Both the position numbers and the translations under genes were made by a program. Under the pieces are notes generated by a model. It searched no databases and was not told the origin of the DNA. It worked only from the letters and a program-made list of their open reading frames with translations. Shown here in pieces: positions 1-8,773 of a DNA stretch of 64,000 nucleotides. This stretch comes from DATARH01 sp963712835 (GTDB lineage Bacteria; Pseudomonadota; Alphaproteobacteria; ATCC43930; CGMCC-115725), in NCBI GenBank assembly GCA_963712835.1, contig CAVQJJ010000002.1:806001-870000 (forward strand), written 5' to 3'. The first letter of the stretch is position 1; the number at the start of each line of letters is the position of its first letter.

Positions 1-1
1 T

Positions 2-436
2 TTCGCCGGGATGGGCCATCGCGTCGTCGCGGTCGAGCCGACGGCCGAAATGCGGCTTGGCGCGATGAGGCTGCATCCATCGCCGCGGATCGAATGGCTC
101 GACGACAGCCTCCCCGACCTGACGCTGCTGACGGCGCGGCGGGAGACCTACGATCTGGTCATGCTGACCGCGGTATGGATGCATCTCGACAAGAAACAGC
201 GGCGGCGCGCTATGACGAAAGTATCGTCGCTGGTGCGGACTGGCGGAATGATGTCGCTGACGCTGCGTCATGGGCCGGTTCCCGCCGGACGGCGGATGTT
301 CGCAGTCTCGGCCGAGGAAACCGTCGGGCTGGCGGCGGCTCGGGGGCTGAGGGTCGCGCTGGAGCTGGAAGCGCAGCCTTCGCTGGGGCAGGTTGGGGTG
401 ACCTGGACGCGATTGGTTTTCAAGCGGGAGGGATAG
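2..436 (+). CDS. SAM-dependent methyltransferase, 5' partial
   Basis: This is the C-terminal part of a class I SAM-dependent methyltransferase whose start lies before the window. The reading frame is open from base 2 and enters at the end of a motif-I-like stretch (FAGMGHRVVAVEP), where the acidic residue after the second strand would bind the SAM ribose. The segment YDLVMLTAVWMHLDK fits motif IV, and LVRTGGMMSLTLRHG fits the strand after motif VI. The substrate cannot be inferred. The stop codon directly abuts the start of the next gene, so the two are probably co-transcribed. Confidence 0.75.
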   Translation, partial: FAGMGHRVVAVEPTAEMRLGAMRLHPSPRIEWLDDSLPDLTLLTARRETYDLVMLTAVWMHLDKKQRRRAMTKVSSLVRTGGMMSLTLRHGPVPAGRRMFAVSAEETVGLAAARGLRVALELEAQPSLGQVGVTWTRLVFKREG

Positions 437-907
437 ATGAACCTCGAAGGCGGCTGCGCCTGCGGCGCGATCCGTTACCGGCTGACCAACAGCCCGATGA
501 TCGTCCACGCCTGCCATTGCCGCGACTGTCAGAAGATAAGCGGCGCCGCCTTCGCGCTCAATCTGTGGATCGAGCGCAAATTCGTCGAGGCGAGCGGTGA
601 GGCGCCGGTCGCCTTCGCGGTGCCGGCCGGCGCCAGCGGCAAGCCGCACGATGTGCTGCGCTGCGGAAAATGCGGCACTGCGCTATGGCACAAGTACCAC
701 GCCGCGCCTGGTGACACGGTGCTGCTCTGCGCCGGCTCGCTCGACGACCCGTCGCAAGTCGCGCCGGATGTCCACATCTTCACGCGCAGCAAGCTGCCTT
801 GGCTCGAACTGCCGAAGGACGCCCGCGTCTTCGAGGGCTACTATAAAACCGCCGAGGTCTGGTCGCCCGAAAGCCTCGAGCGCTGGAAGGCGCTTTCGCT
901 TAAATAA
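437..907 (+). CDS. GFA/CENP-V family zinc protein
   Basis: A 156-residue protein of the GFA (glutathione-dependent formaldehyde-activating enzyme-like) / CENP-V family. Zinc-binding cysteines are visible as CACG near residue 7, HACHCRDCQK near residue 25 and CGKCGTALWH near residue 76, the usual family order. Most family members have no proven enzymatic role, so formaldehyde activation should not be assumed. The ATG follows the upstream stop directly, and a strong GGGAGGG ribosome site lies at the end of the upstream gene. A second, diverged GFA-family gene lies at 52780-53259. Confidence 0.85.
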   Translation: MNLEGGCACGAIRYRLTNSPMIVHACHCRDCQKISGAAFALNLWIERKFVEASGEAPVAFAVPAGASGKPHDVLRCGKCGTALWHKYHAAPGDTVLLCAGSLDDPSQVAPDVHIFTRSKLPWLELPKDARVFEGYYKTAEVWSPESLERWKALSLK

Positions 908-1001
908 CTGCCGCTCCGCGACGAAAGTCGGATGCACCGATCAGCGGGCGGAAAGCTGCGGGGTTGATCCCAGCTTCGCCGGGAAGCGAATGAACGTCGC
1001 G

Positions 1002-1030
1002 TTGCGGCCGAGGCACTCGCCTGCTATAAC
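1002..1030 (+). promoter_or_regulatory. Predicted sigma70-type trpL/trpE(G) promoter
   Basis: A TTGCGG hexamer at 1002-1007 and TATAAC at 1025-1030 are separated by exactly 17 bases. The expected transcription start, 6-8 bases beyond the -10 box, falls at or next to the A of the trpL ATG at 1037. That would make the leader transcript leaderless. The call rests on spacing and consensus only. Confidence 0.55.
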
Positions 1031-1036
1031 CCCCGC

Positions 1037-1081
1037 ATGATCGCGTTCATTCGCTCGGCACAGTGGTGGTGGCCTGTCTGA
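1037..1081 (+). CDS. trpL: trp leader peptide
   Basis: A 14-codon leader ORF encoding MIAFIRSAQWWWPV and then TGA. It has three consecutive Trp codons at 1064-1072, the classic sensor of charged tRNA-Trp. It ends just before a set of mutually exclusive RNA hairpins and lies 120 bases ahead of the fused anthranilate synthase gene. Rhizobial trpE(G) genes are known to have a similar short leader with tandem Trp codons. In those genes ribosome stalling at the Trp codons decides between antiterminator and terminator. No Shine-Dalgarno sequence precedes the ATG, which agrees with leaderless initiation from the promoter at 1002-1030. Confidence 0.85.
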   Translation: MIAFIRSAQWWWPV

Positions 1082-1083
1082 CA

Positions 1084-1140
1084 GAGGCGGCCCGTTTTGT
1101 CATGTTCCGTATAGGCCGCCTCGGAGAACCGGGCGGCCTT
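1084..1140 (+). promoter_or_regulatory. trp attenuator (antiterminator/terminator)
   Basis: Segment 2 (GAGGCGGCC, 1084-1092) is perfectly complementary to segment 3 (GGCCGCCTC, 1114-1122), which forms the antiterminator. Segment 3, starting at 1113 (AGGCCGCC, 1113-1120), can instead pair over 8 bp with segment 4 (GGCGGCCT, 1132-1139) across an 11-base loop, which forms the terminator. The run after the terminator (TTCGTCATATCT) is only moderately U-rich. The arrangement is standard transcription attenuation of the Trp biosynthetic gene. In related bacteria the released leader RNA can also act as a small RNA. Confidence 0.8.
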
Positions 1141-1201
1141 CGTCATATCTAGGGCAAGGCTCCGCAGGTCCCCGAGGCGGCATCTCGAAGGGGACCCTGA
1201 G

Positions 1202-3370
1202 ATGCAGTCCAAAACTTACACGACCGAAGGCGGCGTTGAGGTCACGCGCGAGATCGTCGCGCGACCCTACAGCTCGGCCGACACGGCGCTCGCCGAGGCG
1301 CTCGATCGAAAACGCGGCGTGCTGTTCTCGTCGAGCTTCGAGTTTCCCGGCCGCTACACACGCTGGGACATGGGGTTTGTCGATCCGCCGCTGGCCTTTA
1401 TCGCGCGCGGCCGCGCCTTTGCGGTCGAGGCACTCAACCAGCGTGGCGCGGTGCTGATCGGCGCGATAGCCGGCGCGCTCGGAAAACTCGACGCGGTGGA
1501 GATGGCCCCCGTCACCGCGACCCGGCTCGACGGCACGATCCGCGAGTCGACGAAACGCTTCCCGGAGGAGCAGCGCAGCCGGCAGCCGAGCGTCTTCTCG
1601 GTGCTGCGCGCGCTGATCGCGCTGTTCAAAAGCGCCGAGGACGAGCATCTCGGCTTTTACGGCGCGTTCGGCTACGACCTCGTCTTCCAGTTTGAGCCGA
1701 TGCAACTTCGCCTGCCGCGCCTCGCGGACCAGCGCGACTTGGTGCTCTATCTGCCCGACGAAATCCTCATCGTTGATCACATGCGCCAGCACGCGGCGCA
1801 TTACCGCTACGAGTTCGAAGCCGGCGAGCGCTCGACCGACGGACTGCCGCGCGAGACCGAGGAGGCGCGCTACCGCCCCGACCTGATGCCCAAGACCCTG
1901 CCGCCGGAAAGCGATCACGCGCCCGGCGAATACCCGGGGCTGGTCGAGAGGGCAAAGCTCGCCTTCAAGCGCGGCGATTTGTTCGAGGTCGTGCCCGGCC
2001 AGCTGATGACCCGCCAGTGTCCCGACCTGCCGAGTGTCGTCTTCGAGCGGCTGAAAAAGGCCAACCCGGCGCCCTACGGCGCGTTGATCAATCTCGGCGA
2101 CGGCGAGTTTCTCGTCTCCGCTTCGCCGGAAATGTATGTCCGCGTCGAAGGCCAAGAGGATGGACAACGACGCATCGAGACATGCCCGATCAGCGGCACG
2201 ATCCGCCGCGGCGCCGATGCGCTCGAAGATTCCGACCGTATCCTCGAACTGCTCAACTCCAAGAAGGACGAGAGCGAATTGACCATGTGCACCGATGTCG
2301 ACCGCAACGACAAGTCGCGGGTCTGCGTCGCCGGCTCGGTCAAGGTCATCGGTCGCCGCCAGATCGAGATGTATTCGCGCCTCATTCACACGGTCGACCA
2401 TGTCGAGGGCATGCTGCGCCCCGAATTCGACGCGCTCGACGGCTTTCTCAGCCACGCCTGGGCGGTCACCGTCACTGGCGCGCCGAAACTTTGGGCGATC
2501 CGCTTTATCGAGCAGCAGGAGCGCTCGGCGCGGCGCTGGTACGGCGGCGCGATCGGCCGGCTGACTTTCGACGGCAACATGAACACCGGCCTCACCTTGC
2601 GCACGATCCGCATGCAGGACGGGATCGGCGAGGTGCGCGCCGGCGCGACCCTGCTGTTCGACAGCGACCCCGTCGCCGAGGACGAGGAATGCCGGCTAAA
2701 GGCCTCGGCGTTGTTCGCGGCGATCGCCGGCAACCGAGCGCCGGCGCCGTCCCCTGCCGTGCAGACGCCGCAATCGGGTGCCGGCCGCCGGGTGCTGCTC
2801 GTCGACCACGAGGATTCGTTCGTCCACACGCTCGCCGGCTATGTCCGTCAGACCGGCGCCGAATGCGTGACCTTGCGCCACGATTTCGCCCGTGCCGAAC
2901 TGGCCGACGGCCCGCCGCCCGATCTCGTGCTGTTGTCGCCCGGCCCCGGCCGGCCAGACGACTTCAAGATGCGCGAGACGCTCGACCTGATCTTGAAGCG
3001 CGGCATTCCGGCTTTTGGCGTGTGCCTCGGGCTGCAAGGCATCGTCGAATATTTCGGCGGCGCGCTCGACGTGCTCGACACGCCGATGCACGGCAAGCCT
3101 TCGGTGATTCGCGCTTCGGGCAACCGGCTCTTCGGCGGACTGCCGCCGGAGTTCACCGTTGGCCGCTACCACTCGCTCTACGCCCGGAAGAGCGTATTGC
3201 CGGCGGAGCTATCGATCGCGGCGGAAACGGCGGATGGTGTCATCATGGCGATCGAGCACAAGACGCTGCCGATCGCCGCGGTGCAGTTCCACCCCGAGTC
3301 GGTGATGACCTCTCCCGGCGCGGTCGGCCTGCCGATCCTCTCGGCGATGCTGTCGACGCTGTGCGCCTGA
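1202..3370 (+). CDS. trpE(G): Fused anthranilate synthase TrpE(G)
   Basis: Converts chorismate and glutamine to anthranilate, the first committed step of tryptophan synthesis. It joins the TrpE component (residues about 1-515) and the TrpG glutamine amidotransferase (about 528-722) in one 722-residue chain, as in Rhizobium and Azospirillum. TrpE-side motifs include NPAPYGALINLGDGEFLVSASPE and the chorismate-binding stretches TVTGAPKLWAIRFIE and YGGAIG. The amidotransferase has SPGPGRP, the nucleophile in FGVCLGLQG (Cys about 608) and the His-Glu pair in QFHPES (about 697). A GGGGA site precedes the ATG. Expression is probably controlled by the upstream trpL attenuator. Confidence 0.97.
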   Translation: MQSKTYTTEGGVEVTREIVARPYSSADTALAEALDRKRGVLFSSSFEFPGRYTRWDMGFVDPPLAFIARGRAFAVEALNQRGAVLIGAIAGALGKLDAVEMAPVTATRLDGTIRESTKRFPEEQRSRQPSVFSVLRALIALFKSAEDEHLGFYGAFGYDLVFQFEPMQLRLPRLADQRDLVLYLPDEILIVDHMRQHAAHYRYEFEAGERSTDGLPRETEEARYRPDLMPKTLPPESDHAPGEYPGLVERAKLAFKRGDLFEVVPGQLMTRQCPDLPSVVFERLKKANPAPYGALINLGDGEFLVSASPEMYVRVEGQEDGQRRIETCPISGTIRRGADALEDSDRILELLNSKKDESELTMCTDVDRNDKSRVCVAGSVKVIGRRQIEMYSRLIHTVDHVEGMLRPEFDALDGFLSHAWAVTVTGAPKLWAIRFIEQQERSARRWYGGAIGRLTFDGNMNTGLTLRTIRMQDGIGEVRAGATLLFDSDPVAEDEECRLKASALFAAIAGNRAPAPSPAVQTPQSGAGRRVLLVDHEDSFVHTLAGYVRQTGAECVTLRHDFARAELADGPPPDLVLLSPGPGRPDDFKMRETLDLILKRGIPAFGVCLGLQGIVEYFGGALDVLDTPMHGKPSVIRASGNRLFGGLPPEFTVGRYHSLYARKSVLPAELSIAAETADGVIMAIEHKTLPIAAVQFHPESVMTSPGAVGLPILSAMLSTLCA

Positions 3371-3405
3371 GCCGCCTCCGAGACGGAAAGGGATGATGAA
3401 GAGGG

Positions 3406-5292
3406 TCAGAACAGCCGATCCACCACATCGTGGTGGATCGTCACCGGGAAGCGTTTCTTGAGCGAATCGGTGAACTCGCTTGCCAGGTCGTAGCGCGCCG
3501 AGTTGCCGATCTCGGTGGTCAGCGCCTTGACCTGATCGTCAGGCGTCGATTGCGGGATGTTGATCGTCTTCAGCTGCGCGACATAGGCGCCGGCATCATC
3601 GCTGCCGGTGATCGTATCGCCGGTCTTGGCCGAGAACAGCTTGGCGATCATCGCCTTCGGCATCGGGGTTGCCCCCTGGGCCTGGCGGTTCAGCGGCGGT
3701 GAGGTCTTGACCGCGAGCCCCTTCGCCGACGCGGCCTGGGCGAGCGGCGTGCCGCCCTTAACCGCGGCTTCGAGATCGCTGGCCTCCTTCTTGACCGCAT
3801 CGCGCTGCTGCTCGGCCTGCCAGGCGGTGGTGGCCTGGGTCTTGACGTCCGCCAGCGGCTTCACCGCGGGCGGAGCAATCTTGTCGACATGCAGCGCGAA
3901 GACCGCGCTGTCCTCGATGGCCTCGACCCGGCTGGTGTCGTTGGCCTCGGTGGCGAAGGCGGTCTTCAGCACGGCCTGCGTGTTCACCGGCAACTGAATG
4001 ACCTTGCCGCCGGCATCGCGGCCGCTCGCATCGGTCTCCGTGATCGTGGTGAGTTTGAGCCCGTATTTCTTGGCGACATCGTTGAGCGCCGCGCCGCCGG
4101 CGAGCGCGTCGTCGGCCTCGTTGGCGATATGGTCGAGCCGGTCGGCCGCCTCTTCGGCGATCAGCTGCTTTTCGAGCTGGTCCTTCGCCTGGTCGAAGCT
4201 CAGCGTCTGCGGCTGCTGGATTTTGACGACGCGCAGGATATGCCAGCCGAGCTCGGTCTTGATCGGCTCGCTCGGCTTGTCGACCGGCAGCGCGAAGGCC
4301 TGGTCGGCGAGCTCCTTCGGCAGATCGTCGGGCTTGACGAGGCCGAGATCGATCGTCGATGCGTCCTGGCCGGCGATCTCGGTCGCCGCCTTCTGGAAGT
4401 CTTCGCCGCCGGCGAGCGCGGTCTCGACCGCCTTCGCCTTATCCTCGGTCGGCGCGAGGATTTGCTGTACGTCGCGCTCTTCGGGCAGCTGGAACTCGTC
4501 CTTGCGCTCGTCGTAGGCCGCCTTGAGCTTGCCGGGCTCGATCTTGATGCCGGCGCTAAGGTCGCTGACGCCGAGGCTCGCCACGGTAAAGCCGCGATAT
4601 TCCTCGGAGCGGAACATGTCCGGATTGTCGTTGTAGAACTTGGTCAGCTGGTCGTCGGTCGGGGCCGGGATGGTGCCGGCGGCGCTAAGCGGGATCGCCA
4701 CCACGTCGGCGACCCGCGTCTCGGCGCGGAAGCGGTAGATCGCGTCGATCACCGGTCGCGGCACCACGACCCCGGCGGTCACCGCCTGCAACAGATCGCC
4801 GCGCGGAATCTCCTGGCGCAGGCGCGCGATGAGCTGGTCCTCGCTCATGTGGTTGGCCGCGAGCACCTGATTGAACTGGTCGCGGTCGAACTTGCCGTCG
4901 GAGCCGATAAAGGCCGGGTTCGACATGATGGCGTTGCGGACCACGTCGTCCGACAGGTCGAGCTGCAGATGGCTCACTTCCTGCGCCAGCAGGCTTTGGT
5001 CGACGAGCTGCCCGACGACTGCGTCGACCACGCCGAGCTTCTTGACCGTCGCCTGGTCGAGCTGGCCGCCGAGCTGGGTGCGCAGCCGCTCGAGCGTCGG
5101 CTGCAATGTGGTTTGCACTTCATTGCCGTTGATGTCCTGATCGCCGACCGTCGCGACGACGGCGTTTTCGGACTTGTCCTGGAAAAACGGCGACTTGGTG
5201 TAGATGCCCCAGAAACCGAAAGACACGATTAATAGCCCGAACAGCACCTTGACGATGATGCCGCCCGCTCGTGTGCGGATCGCCTGCAACAT
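3406..5292 (-). CDS. ppiD: PpiD-type periplasmic folding factor (parvulin)
   Basis: A 628-residue peptidyl-prolyl isomerase/chaperone of the SurA_N plus parvulin type. The N-terminus (MLQAIRTRAGGIIVKVLFGLLIVSFGFWGIYT) is one uncleaved membrane anchor that leaves the rest in the periplasm. The chaperone region occupies about residues 40-200. The parvulin domain is at about 260-370 and includes LGLVKPDDLPKELADQAF and ELGWHILRV. PpiD sits at the SecYEG exit and helps new envelope proteins fold. The gene is divergent from tpiA with 160 bases between. In several alphaproteobacteria this gene also lies next to trpE or tpiA. Confidence 0.88.
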   Translation of the reverse strand: MLQAIRTRAGGIIVKVLFGLLIVSFGFWGIYTKSPFFQDKSENAVVATVGDQDINGNEVQTTLQPTLERLRTQLGGQLDQATVKKLGVVDAVVGQLVDQSLLAQEVSHLQLDLSDDVVRNAIMSNPAFIGSDGKFDRDQFNQVLAANHMSEDQLIARLRQEIPRGDLLQAVTAGVVVPRPVIDAIYRFRAETRVADVVAIPLSAAGTIPAPTDDQLTKFYNDNPDMFRSEEYRGFTVASLGVSDLSAGIKIEPGKLKAAYDERKDEFQLPEERDVQQILAPTEDKAKAVETALAGGEDFQKAATEIAGQDASTIDLGLVKPDDLPKELADQAFALPVDKPSEPIKTELGWHILRVVKIQQPQTLSFDQAKDQLEKQLIAEEAADRLDHIANEADDALAGGAALNDVAKKYGLKLTTITETDASGRDAGGKVIQLPVNTQAVLKTAFATEANDTSRVEAIEDSAVFALHVDKIAPPAVKPLADVKTQATTAWQAEQQRDAVKKEASDLEAAVKGGTPLAQAASAKGLAVKTSPPLNRQAQGATPMPKAMIAKLFSAKTGDTITGSDDAGAYVAQLKTINIPQSTPDDQVKALTTEIGNSARYDLASEFTDSLKKRFPVTIHHDVVDRLF

Positions 5293-5452
5293 GTTTTATC
5301 GACCGTTTCGTTTTGTCCGATGTCGATCGACCGCACGGCCAAGGGTCGGTCCCGGTTGACCCGTTCGCGCGCCGGTGTGATCGTGCCGGCGATGATAGAG
5401 ACCGGCCGGGGGTGCCGCAACCATGCGGCAGTTTGGGCCATGCGGGGACGAG

Positions 5453-6184
5453 ATGGCGCGCGGACGCAAGCTCATTGCCGGCAATTGGAAGATGAACGGG
5501 CTGCGCGCCGACGGCGTGGCGCTGGCCGAGGCGATCGCCGCGCGGGCGAAGGCCGGATCGGCGCGCTGCGACCTGCTCGTCTGCCCGCCGGCCACGATCG
5601 TTGCCGCCATCGGCAAAGCGATTGCCGGCAGCCCCGTCGCGCTTGGCGGCCAAAATTGCCACGCCGCGGAAAATGGCGCCTGCACCGGCGATGTCAGCGC
5701 CGAAATGCTGAAGGATGCCGGCTGCGCCTACGTCATCGTCGGCCATTCCGAGCGCCGCGCCTGCGGCGAGATCGATGAGGTCGTCAACGCCAAGGTGGCC
5801 GCCGCCTGGCGTGCCGGGCTCGTCGCGATCCTCTGCGTCGGCGAGACCCGCGCCGAGCGTGAGGCAGGGAGGGAAGCCGCCATCGTTTCCGGCCAGCTGG
5901 CCGGATCAATTCCCGACGGCGCCACGTCTAACAACCTCGTCATCGCCTACGAGCCGGTGTGGGCGATCGGTACTGGCCTGACACCGACCCTTGCCGACAT
6001 CACCGCGATCCACGAAGCAATCCGCCGCAACGTCTCCGCCGACACGCGCATCCTCTATGGCGGCTCAGTCAACCCGAGAAACGCCCGCGAAATTTTGTCG
6101 CTTGCCGAGGTCGATGGCGCGCTGGTCGGTGGCGCGAGCCTCAAGGCCGACGATTTCTGGGCGATCGCCGAGGCGTGCCCGTAA
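5453..6184 (+). CDS. tpiA: Triosephosphate isomerase
   Basis: Interconverts dihydroxyacetone phosphate and glyceraldehyde-3-phosphate in glycolysis and gluconeogenesis. Signature elements are GNWKMN at the N-terminus, HSERR (catalytic His about 97), YEPVWAIGTG (catalytic Glu about 167) and the phosphate loop YGGSVNPRN. The length of 243 residues is normal. I chose the ATG at 5453 because the protein then begins MARGRKLIAGNWK and a GGGGA site lies 5 bases upstream. An in-frame ATG at 5423 would add ten unconserved residues. It is followed by secG, a common pairing. Confidence 0.95.
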   Translation: MARGRKLIAGNWKMNGLRADGVALAEAIAARAKAGSARCDLLVCPPATIVAAIGKAIAGSPVALGGQNCHAAENGACTGDVSAEMLKDAGCAYVIVGHSERRACGEIDEVVNAKVAAAWRAGLVAILCVGETRAEREAGREAAIVSGQLAGSIPDGATSNNLVIAYEPVWAIGTGLTPTLADITAIHEAIRRNVSADTRILYGGSVNPRNAREILSLAEVDGALVGGASLKADDFWAIAEACP

Positions 6185-6230
6185 GCCGGCAGGCTAGCCA
6201 TATTACCGCGAAACCCCTAAAAGACGCGCC

Positions 6231-6593
6231 ATGATCGTCCTGTTATTCGTCATTCACGTCGCCATTGCGGTGGCGCTCGTCGGTGTCATCCTGCTGCAGA
6301 AGAGCGAGGGCGGCGCGCTCGGTAGCATGGGTGGCGGCGGCGGCATGTCCGGCTTCATGACCGGCCGCTCGACCGCGAACCTGCTGACGCGCACCACGGC
6401 CATCCTCGCCGGCGCGTTTTTCTTCACCAGCGTAATACTGGTTGTGCTCAGCCAGCACAGCGGTGCGCCGCGCTCGTTGCTCGACCAAGGGTCGCCGCCA
6501 TCGACCCAGGAAGTACCGACCGCGCCCGCGGCGCCGGCCGCACCGGCAGCGCCCGCGACCCCGCCCGGACCCAGCGCGCCGCTCGCCAAATAG
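6231..6593 (+). CDS. secG: Preprotein translocase subunit SecG
   Basis: A 120-residue SecG, the small accessory subunit of the SecYEG channel. Two transmembrane segments are visible at residues about 1-21 (VIHVAIAVALVGVILLQ) and about 52-73. Between them is the conserved glycine-rich loop containing KSEGGALGSMGGGGG. The C-terminal tail is rich in Ala and Pro, typical of alphaproteobacterial SecG. The gene lies 46 bases after tpiA and is probably co-transcribed with it. Confidence 0.93.
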   Translation: MIVLLFVIHVAIAVALVGVILLQKSEGGALGSMGGGGGMSGFMTGRSTANLLTRTTAILAGAFFFTSVILVVLSQHSGAPRSLLDQGSPPSTQEVPTAPAAPAAPAAPATPPGPSAPLAK

Positions 6594-6797
6594 CGGCGAA
6601 TCGCGAAAATTTCAGGTCCCGCGCCGGTTTTTCGGCGGCCCGGGTCGCCGCCACCAGCTGGCCTGCCGACCGATCGGGCGAGGCGCGATCACGAAGGCTG
6701 AGGATAACTTACTGATTTCGCGTGCGTTTAATTGGACATGGCTCGGTCGCGCGTTTCCCGTGTGACAGGGAGGCGGCTTCCTATACATTGAAGGTCC

Positions 6798-8426
6798 ATG
6801 ACGCGGTTCATTTTTATCACCGGCGGCGTGGTCTCATCACTCGGCAAGGGCATCAGCGCGGCGTCGCTCGGCGCGTTGCTGCAAGCGCGCGGGTTCAAGG
6901 TCAGGCTGCGCAAGCTCGACCCTTACCTCAACGTCGATCCCGGGACGATGAGCCCCTATCAGCACGGCGAGGTTTTCGTCACCGACGATGGCGCCGAGAC
7001 CGACCTCGACCTCGGCCATTACGAGCGCTATGTCGGCGTCGCCGCGCGCCGCAGCGACAGCGTCACCACCGGCCGCATCTATTCGACAGTAATCGGCCGC
7101 GAGCGGCGTGGCGAATATCTCGGCGCGACCGTGCAGGTGATCCCGCACGTCACCGACGCGATCAAGGAATTCATCGAGGCCGACCTCGACGATGAGGATT
7201 TCGTGCTCTGCGAGATCGGCGGCACGGTCGGCGACATCGAAAGCCTGCCCTTCCTCGAGGCGATCCGCCAATTGGGCAACGAGCTTGGCCGCGAGCGTGT
7301 GTGCTTCGTGCATCTCACGCTGGTGCCCTGGATCAATTCGGCCGGCGAGCTGAAAACCAAGCCGACCCAGCACTCGGCCAAGGAGCTGCTCGGCGTCGGC
7401 ATCCAACCCGACATCCTGCTCTGCCGCTGCGACCGGCCGGTCCCCGAGGGCGCTCGCAAGAAGATCGCGCTGTTCTGCAACTTGCGGGAATCACGCGTGA
7501 TTCCGGCGCTCGATGTCGACACGATCTACGCGGTGCCCGCCGCCTATCATGCCGAGGGTTTCGACCGCGAGGTCTGCGACCATTTCGGCATCGCCTCGCC
7601 CGATCCCGACCTCACCAGTTGGCACAATATCGTCAACGGCATCCGCAAGCCGGAAGGGCAGGTGTCGATCGCGATTGTCGGCAAGTACACGCATCTGCCC
7701 GACAGCTACAAATCGCTGGCCGAGGCGGTGGCGCATGGCGGCATCGCCAACAATGTCCGGGTCAAGATCGATTGGATCGATTCCGAGGTGTTCGAGTCCG
7801 AGTCGGAATCGCTGCGCCAACTCGAAGGCGTGCACGGCATTCTCGTGCCAGGCGGCTTTGGCGAGCGCGGCACCGAAGGCAAAATCGAGGCGGCGCGTTT
7901 CGCGCGCGAACGCTCGGTGCCGTATTTCGGCATCTGTTTCGGCATGCAGATGGCGGTCATCGAGGCCGCGCGTCACCTCGCGAAGCTTCCCGGCGCCGGC
8001 TCGACCGAGTTCGGCGCCTGCGAGCATCCGGTGATCGGCCTGATGACCGAGTGGATGCGCGGCAACGAGATCGAGCAGCGCAACGCCAACGGCGATCTCG
8101 GCGGCACGATGCGGCTTGGCGCCTACGAAGCCGCGCTCGACCCCGAAAGCCGGGTCGCCGAGATTTACGGCGCCGACCGGATCAGCGAGCGTCACCGCCA
8201 CCGCTACGAGGTCAACAAAGCCTATAAGGATTCATTGGAAGCGGCGGGCCTGCGCTTTTCCGGCATGTCGCCCGACGGCCTGCTGCCCGAGATCGTCGAA
8301 ATCCCCGAGCATCCGTGGTTCATCGGCGTGCAGTTCCATCCCGAGCTCAAATCCCGCCCGTTCGAGCCGCACCCGCTGTTCCAGTCATTTGTGAAAGCGG
8401 CCTTGGACCAGTCGCGGTTGGTGTAA
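6798..8426 (+). CDS. pyrG: CTP synthase
   Basis: Makes CTP from UTP, ATP and glutamine. The protein has 542 residues, the normal length. The N-terminal synthetase domain (1-270) starts TRFIFITGGVVSSLGKGI, with a P-loop-like SLGKG, and has the allosteric/metal motif CEIGGTVGDIES. The C-terminal class I glutaminase domain has the nucleophile in YFGICFGMQ (Cys 380) and the His-Glu pair in GVQFHPELKSRP. A GAAGG lies only three bases before the ATG, closer than usual. A TATACA that could be a -10 box is just upstream at 6782, so the transcript leader may be very short. Confidence 0.97.
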   Translation: MTRFIFITGGVVSSLGKGISAASLGALLQARGFKVRLRKLDPYLNVDPGTMSPYQHGEVFVTDDGAETDLDLGHYERYVGVAARRSDSVTTGRIYSTVIGRERRGEYLGATVQVIPHVTDAIKEFIEADLDDEDFVLCEIGGTVGDIESLPFLEAIRQLGNELGRERVCFVHLTLVPWINSAGELKTKPTQHSAKELLGVGIQPDILLCRCDRPVPEGARKKIALFCNLRESRVIPALDVDTIYAVPAAYHAEGFDREVCDHFGIASPDPDLTSWHNIVNGIRKPEGQVSIAIVGKYTHLPDSYKSLAEAVAHGGIANNVRVKIDWIDSEVFESESESLRQLEGVHGILVPGGFGERGTEGKIEAARFARERSVPYFGICFGMQMAVIEAARHLAKLPGAGSTEFGACEHPVIGLMTEWMRGNEIEQRNANGDLGGTMRLGAYEAALDPESRVAEIYGADRISERHRHRYEVNKAYKDSLEAAGLRFSGMSPDGLLPEIVEIPEHPWFIGVQFHPELKSRPFEPHPLFQSFVKAALDQSRLV

Positions 8427-8438
8427 CCGCTCTTTCGC

Positions 8439-8540
8439 CCATCCCGGCGAATGAAGGTTGCTACCCAGGCTCGGGCGGCGCTCGATAATGTTCGGCGAGT
8501 GGAAGCCCGGATTCCGGCCTTCGCAATGGCCGGACTCACC
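8439..8540. repeat. Dispersed palindromic element, type C copy 1
   Basis: A roughly 100-bp element after pyrG whose ends are imperfectly complementary (CATCCCGGCGAA and CGCAATGGCCGGACT). Its core GGGCGGCGCTCGAT and CGGCGAGTGGAAGCC recurs at 27355-27495. It shares the CCCAGG half-palindrome of the type A elements but has a different centre. It fills much of the 347-base gap between pyrG and mce. No gene was seen there. Confidence 0.6.
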
Positions 8541-8588
8541 TAGCTTCAGAGTCGGACTCAAATGAAATCAAACAAGTCAAACAATTAT

Positions 8589-8708
8589 CGTCTCCCCCGC
8601 GAAAGCGGGGGCCCAGGGCGACCGTACCGGCGGGTCTCAGCCGAGGCTAGAACTTAAGCATCTGCCTCGTCGCTCGCCCCTGGGTTCCCGCTTTCGCGGG
8701 AAAGACGA
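8589..8708. repeat. Dispersed palindromic element, type A copy 1 (long form)
   Basis: The two ends form a large inverted repeat. The left arm holds CCCCGCGAAAGCGGGGG and CCCAGGG. The right arm holds CCCTGGG and CCCGCTTTCGCGGG, ending AAAGACGA. Each arm is itself a hairpin. The element is about 120 bp here because of a longer centre. Shorter copies of about 82 bp occur at 11432, 32465, 35298 and 37773. This copy lies downstream of the leftward mce gene. Confidence 0.75.
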
Positions 8709-8773
8709 AGAAATACAGCTCATTGGAAACGTTGAATTCATTTCGGCCAGGCTCTCAGGATGACGAGCGGATT

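Noticed and set aside
1100..2455. A long open frame of about 450 codons on the minus strand across the 5' half of trpE(G).
   Set aside because: It is antisense to a clearly conserved gene, has a biased Arg/Asp/Leu-rich composition and no ribosome site. Such frames are common opposite GC-rich genes.
5356..5384. A TTGACC -35 box in the ppiD-tpiA gap.
   Set aside because: There is no acceptable -10 hexamer at 16-18 bases.
6761..6787. A promoter for pyrG formed by TGTGAC and TATACA.
   Set aside because: The spacing of 15 bases is too short and the -35 is weak, so it is only mentioned in the gene entry.
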